Positions 60,555 to 64,000 of a DNA stretch of 64,000 nucleotides are shown here, one piece after another. Under the pieces are notes generated by a model, which made no database searches, was not told the origin of the DNA, and saw nothing but the letters and a program-made list of their open reading frames with translations. This stretch comes from Thereva unica (lineage: Eukaryota; Arthropoda; Insecta; Diptera; Therevidae): NCBI GenBank assembly GCA_949987705.1, contig OX465281.1:2334001-2398000 (forward strand), in the 5' to 3' direction. How positions within the stretch are numbered: position 1 is the first letter of the stretch; each line of letters opens with the position of its first letter. Both the position numbers and the translations under genes were made by a program.

Positions 60555-62310
60555 TTATTTTCTTCTTCTTTGATCCGTTAGCTGGCGGCCCGTTTGAACG
60601 TCGCACGTCGATGCTACTTTCGGTTCCTCAACCAATGATCCCAAATATTTGAACCTCGGAATCTGTTCGATTTGGGTTCCATCGAGGTGAACACTGGCCC
60701 TCGATCCGTCCTTTGTGAGCACTTTGGTCTCTCTGCATTGATTTTTAACCCGTAAGATTAGGCGATGCGTCAAATGTCGTATAAGTTGTCCGTTGCTTCG
60801 GCATCCGTGTCGGTGAAGACGGCGCTATCGTCGGCGAACATTAAGTCGGTTACGAAGTTGTTGTCGTCGTATCGAACTCCGAGTCGTCAATCGAATGCTT
60901 CACGCATAATCTCGTCGATGACAACATTGAAGAGAACTGACGAAGCGACGTCTCCCTGTCGGACACCCGTTTGAATCGGGAACTCCTAGGATAAGTAGCT
61001 TTGAATACGAAAGCTGCTGGTTGAGCCATCGTACGTCGCTTGGAGAAGTTTGATGATGCTCAATAGGTCCCCATACACTACAAGGTTTTATGCGTACAAA
61101 CATGTCCCACAATCTTTCTGACAAACTTGTTTGAACGCCGAGCTTACCCATACACTATTATGGTTTTCATTTTCCTTTAAAGATTTCAAATCGAAATGAG
61201 TTCTTTAACTAGGAATAAGTTGTAATCAATAGCCTTTGAAATTTTATGTTATGCACAGAACTGTCAGATAAAACCACGAAAAAATCAAACCATTTTGATA
61301 TTTGGGACAAACTTGTGACAAACATAAAACCAAAAACCAAATTCACCATACACTGTCAATCTTTGTTTGAACGCCTTGTTTGTACGCATAAAACCTTGTA
61401 GTGTATGGGCCCCTATTGGCACGTGTTCGGTTTCCAAAACTCTCCACAAGCTGTTCCAATCGACGCAATCGAAAACGTATTTGAAATCGATGAAAACGAC
61501 GACAGTTCGTTTGCCGCAACGAATTCTTTCTGACGGAGTGCGAGTATTTGATCAATGCATCCTCGATGTGGTCTAAATCCCTTGTTCTTTCCGGCTCGTT
61601 TGCTCTCGATGTTTCTGTAGCCTCGATTGTATGATTTTCGTAAATACTTTGCCGACGATCGAAAGAAGGCTAATACCGCGATAATTCTTGCATTCCCGAC
61701 TGTCGCCTTTCTTCAAAATTTGCACAACGATCGCTTTCTTCCACGCCGAAGGGACACGATCCGAATTCCTATATGTGTGTTATGAGGACATGAAGTCGTT
61801 GTGATAAGACATCACCTCCGGCTTTGATCATCTCGGCGGTGACTTGATCTATTCCCGGCGCTTTTCCATTTTCAGCGATTTTATTGCCATCTTCACCTCG
61901 ATAATTGTCGGTTCGGTATCGAGAAACTGATTCGTCGGCTGTTCGATAAATCGGCGGTTCGGGTGCTGGACCTTGCGGCGGATCGTGGTTGTACAGCTGG
62001 TGGAAGAATTCTCTCCACCGTTGCAAGCGTTCATGGGGAGAAGTCACAAAAGTTCCATCCGATTTTTTGATGTTGTCGTTTGTTGATGCTGTTTTGCCGC
62101 CTAACCGGCGGATTGTCTGGTACAACGTCCGGTACTCATGTCTCGACGCCGCTTCTTCCATGTCGGCCGCAACGTTATTCCAGTACGCTTCGCGTTCCGA
62201 TTTCATTTTCTGTCGAACTTCTTTATTCAATCGTCGTCGGTATTGCTCAAAGTCGACGAGTTTCATTCGCTTCCGCTGATCGACGAGGTCCAGACAGCTG
62301 GCCGTGATTC
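60555..62310 (-). mobile_element. LINE fragment, paralogue of the Ate1 intron copy
   Basis: Minus-strand pieces in order: LNKEVRQKMKSEREAYWNNV, TLYQTIRRLGGKTAST, RLQRWREFFHQLYNHDPPQG and KAPGIDQVTAEMIKAGGDVL (62266-61769, linker and RT start); RT middle 61740-60900; then an FKYLGSLVEE block near 60660. At DNA level 60760-61060 and 61440-61620 match 12760-13260. The copy is interrupted by a TIR element at 61065-61412. Inactive. Confidence 0.8.
61065..61412. mobile_element. 348-bp MITE inserted in the LINE
   Basis: Ends are inverted repeats of about 35 bp: left CCCATACACTACAAGGTTTT then ATGCGTACAAACA, right the same in reverse complement. The related LINE copy at 13040-13060 reads on without it (TCAATGGCACGGGTTC), so this is an insertion with a visible empty site. 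Non-coding; an inner TTGTTTGAACGCC also recurs at both sides. Confidence 0.75.
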
Positions 62311-62464
62311 ATGGCTGCGTCCGTTTACGGATAGGTGGACACAACTCCATTGCACACTCCACAATAGACCCATGCAATGGCGTGATTATTGGTCTTTTCA
62401 CTTCTTCCGCTAAGGGTTCTGCAGCGGTATTATTAAATGGGAGTCGATGAAATAAAACCATGTT

Positions 62465-62620
62465 TGTGTTGGTAGCTTAAGGATTAAAACGCCCGACTAG
62501 CATTCCATTGGTCCGTGTTTCAATCCATTCTGCGGCAAGGACCTTAGAGCCCTTTTGGCTTGAAACTTGCAAGCTGCAGCTCAGTAAGGTATATCGCATT
62601 GCTTCTATGTATTTTATACA
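62465..62620 (+). mobile_element. tRNA-like SINE head (tentative)
   Basis: TTGGTAGCTTAAGG (62469-62482) resembles a pol III box A and GGTCCGTGTTTCAATCC (62510-62526) a box B at roughly tRNA spacing. CGACTAGCATTCC lies where the anticodon arm would be. The acceptor stem does not pair, so it is not a functional tRNA. A tRNA-derived SINE is possible; the 3' limit is unknown. Confidence 0.3.
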
Positions 62621-63585
62621 TTTAATTTTGGCCATTGCACAACGCAGGGCCCTTTTAAATAAAACAAACTTCCTTACTATTTGTTACTCTGTTAGGTTTA
62701 CTTTCTCGACCTCAATTCCAGAAGGAAATGCGGGAAATTATCGTGTTTTTTCTAGTTTTAAAAATATTTCAATTAAAATCTAAAAATAGCCGCTGTCCTT
62801 TTTATGAGTTTGTGCCAGATCTCCTCGCAAACATCATTCATAATCAAGGTAGTCTAGCTTTTGTGGGACCAGTGCTAGATGCCGCCCGCCACCCCGCTAA
62901 CAGCCCTGAACAATTTCCTGCCTGCATAGCGGCCCGTGATATTCCTTTTCCGCCCAGAGAGGAGCCGTCAACCCGTTTTTACTGTGAAATGTCGCTTTGA
63001 TTAGTATCGATTTCATATTTCATCCGAGCGACGTTGATATGCTGCTGGAGATAGACTGTCCATCAATAGGAGGTGAACGCGACGTGTACTTTGTCCAGCA
63101 AGTATCCTTATTGTTACGGGCGAACAATGTATGCAAAGGCTTCCTCCTTTGGGTTTTTTTATCCGTGGATAAAACCATTTCCGAGAATAGGGAAAAATAT
63201 TTCGGTTGGGATTTATGCGGCATTAAATCTTCGTTGATGACGTATTTGCGTATAGAACGGCATCTGCCTGCTCCCACTGCCGAGGCGTATCAATTACGTC
63301 ATGAAATGAAAATTGTTTCAGCCTCTTCTCCCTTGGCTCGCTACGCACCGTATACCGCAAGTGGGATTCTAGTACGCTCTGGCAGCACACATCACAGGCA
63401 TTTCCCAACAAAGCTTAGCCAGGAAACACACATGACACGGCTTGTTCCTAGAGGCGACGACGTCCTTTTCAAAGTGCAGGCTTCGATGCCGAAAGCTGCC
63501 CCGGACTCGGTGCGAGGAGCTTTCGCGGCGCATGCCCCTAGGAGTAGGCAACATGCAACAGTTCTGAGAGTCCTTAAAAGGTGTT
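62620..63585. other. Upstream region of the right-edge gene, no gene recognised
   Basis: Two plus-strand open frames (62728-63000 and 62997-63596, the latter 199 codons) cover this stretch, but neither resembles a known family. It directly abuts a TATA box, so I treat it as upstream sequence. Confidence 0.4.
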
Positions 63586-63590
63586 GCTCC

Positions 63591-63600
63591 GTATAAAAAG
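63591..63600 (+). promoter_or_regulatory. TATA box of the right-edge gene
   Basis: CCGTATAAAAAG is a near-consensus TATA box. Transcription would begin about 30 bp on, near 63625, leaving a leader of about 210 nt before the ATG at 63837. Confidence 0.5.
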
Positions 63601-63836
63601 AATCCCTTAACCTTGCGGAGGCTAGAAGTGCCCGAATCGTGTAGTCGGCTAGATCTTGAAATCTGAGCAACCGGGTGTCCTGAACAGCCGAGAGTCCTTT
63701 GTGCGCCAATAGCGGTTTTTTTTGAAAAGGAAAAGTTCTGTGACGACGCTGTCTTTAGTGAAAATCCTTTTCCTTTTGTTGAGTGAAGATAATTTTGAGC
63801 AAAAGACCGTTGGTCGGGAAAAGCGGAGACGCGAAG

Positions 63837-63911
63837 ATGAGTGTTTGTGCATTTAATAGGAGAAAGTTGTTCCTCAGAGCCTGGGTCATTCTGTGCATGC
63901 TTCTGAATGCA
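63837..63911 (+). CDS. First coding exon of a probable secreted or membrane protein (partial)
   Basis: The ATG (GCGAAGATGAG) opens 25 codons: MSVCAFNRRKLFLRAWVILC then MLLNA, ending at a strong donor (GCA|GTAAGTGG) in phase 0. Two to four basic residues followed by a hydrophobic run (AWVILCMLLNA) look like a signal peptide. The rest of the gene lies beyond the window, so its identity is unknown. A TATA box upstream at 63591 supports a real 5' end. Confidence 0.55.
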
Positions 63912-64000
63912 GTAAGTGGATTACAATTTATTTGTGTAGATAGAATAGAATGGAGCTTGCCAGTAGTCGTTAACAGTGGGGCGAATTGTTGTATCTGCGA

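Noticed and set aside
62997..63596. 199-codon plus-strand open frame
   Set aside because: No similarity to a family I know, no splice or promoter context of its own, and it ends at the TATA box of another gene; kept as upstream sequence.

Overview
This is animal nuclear DNA, most likely from a fly (Diptera) with a large, repeat-rich genome. The evidence is: spliced genes with GT-AG introns of only 54-82 bp beside introns of up to 14.6 kb, AATAAA polyadenylation signals, insect-like ribosomal, proteasome and arginyltransferase proteins, and dense relics of non-LTR retrotransposons, Ty3/gypsy and BEL/Pao elements, mariner/IS630 transposons and MITEs. A lower-brachyceran fly would fit, but no sequence here fixes the species.

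Five host genes can be read with confidence. From left to right they are RpS18 (+, 3831-4504), Rpn1/PSMD2 of the 26S proteasome (-, 7066-9744, no introns in the coding region), Ate1 arginyl-tRNA-protein transferase (+, 10457-14734, divergent from Rpn1), an SLC17-family major facilitator anion transporter (+, 26928-47185, first coding intron 14.6 kb) and a peroxisomal 2-hydroxyacyl-CoA lyase HACL1 (+, 53719-55745, ending in SKL). A sixth gene enters at the right edge: a TATA box and a signal-peptide-like first coding exon (63837-63911) cut off by the window end.

The rest is mostly decayed mobile DNA. 640-3470, 5200-6960, 12700-14120, 15100-16660, 18500-23060, 28840-29210, 36260-36475, 39500-40390, 43250-44645, 55980-57915 and 60555-62310 hold fragments of several LINE families on both strands. 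A BEL/Pao pol piece lies at 24800-25460 and Ty3/gypsy pieces at 51520-53023. DNA transposons include mariner-type relics (27911-28648 and 44718-45160) and at least seven terminal-inverted-repeat elements, several of them nested. A 5S rRNA-derived sequence at 40395-40600 and a tRNA-like head at 62465 look like SINEs.

The genes are housekeeping and metabolic and do not form one pathway, though Rpn1 and Ate1 both serve ubiquitin-proteasome protein turnover (Ate1 makes N-degrons; Rpn1 is a receptor subunit of the proteasome that destroys them) and sit head to head 712 bp apart. No new multi-gene system was recognised. The most interesting observations are the duplicated, interchangeable-looking exon pair in Ate1, the 5S-derived SINE candidate, and nested MITEs whose removal restores the interrupted sequence.
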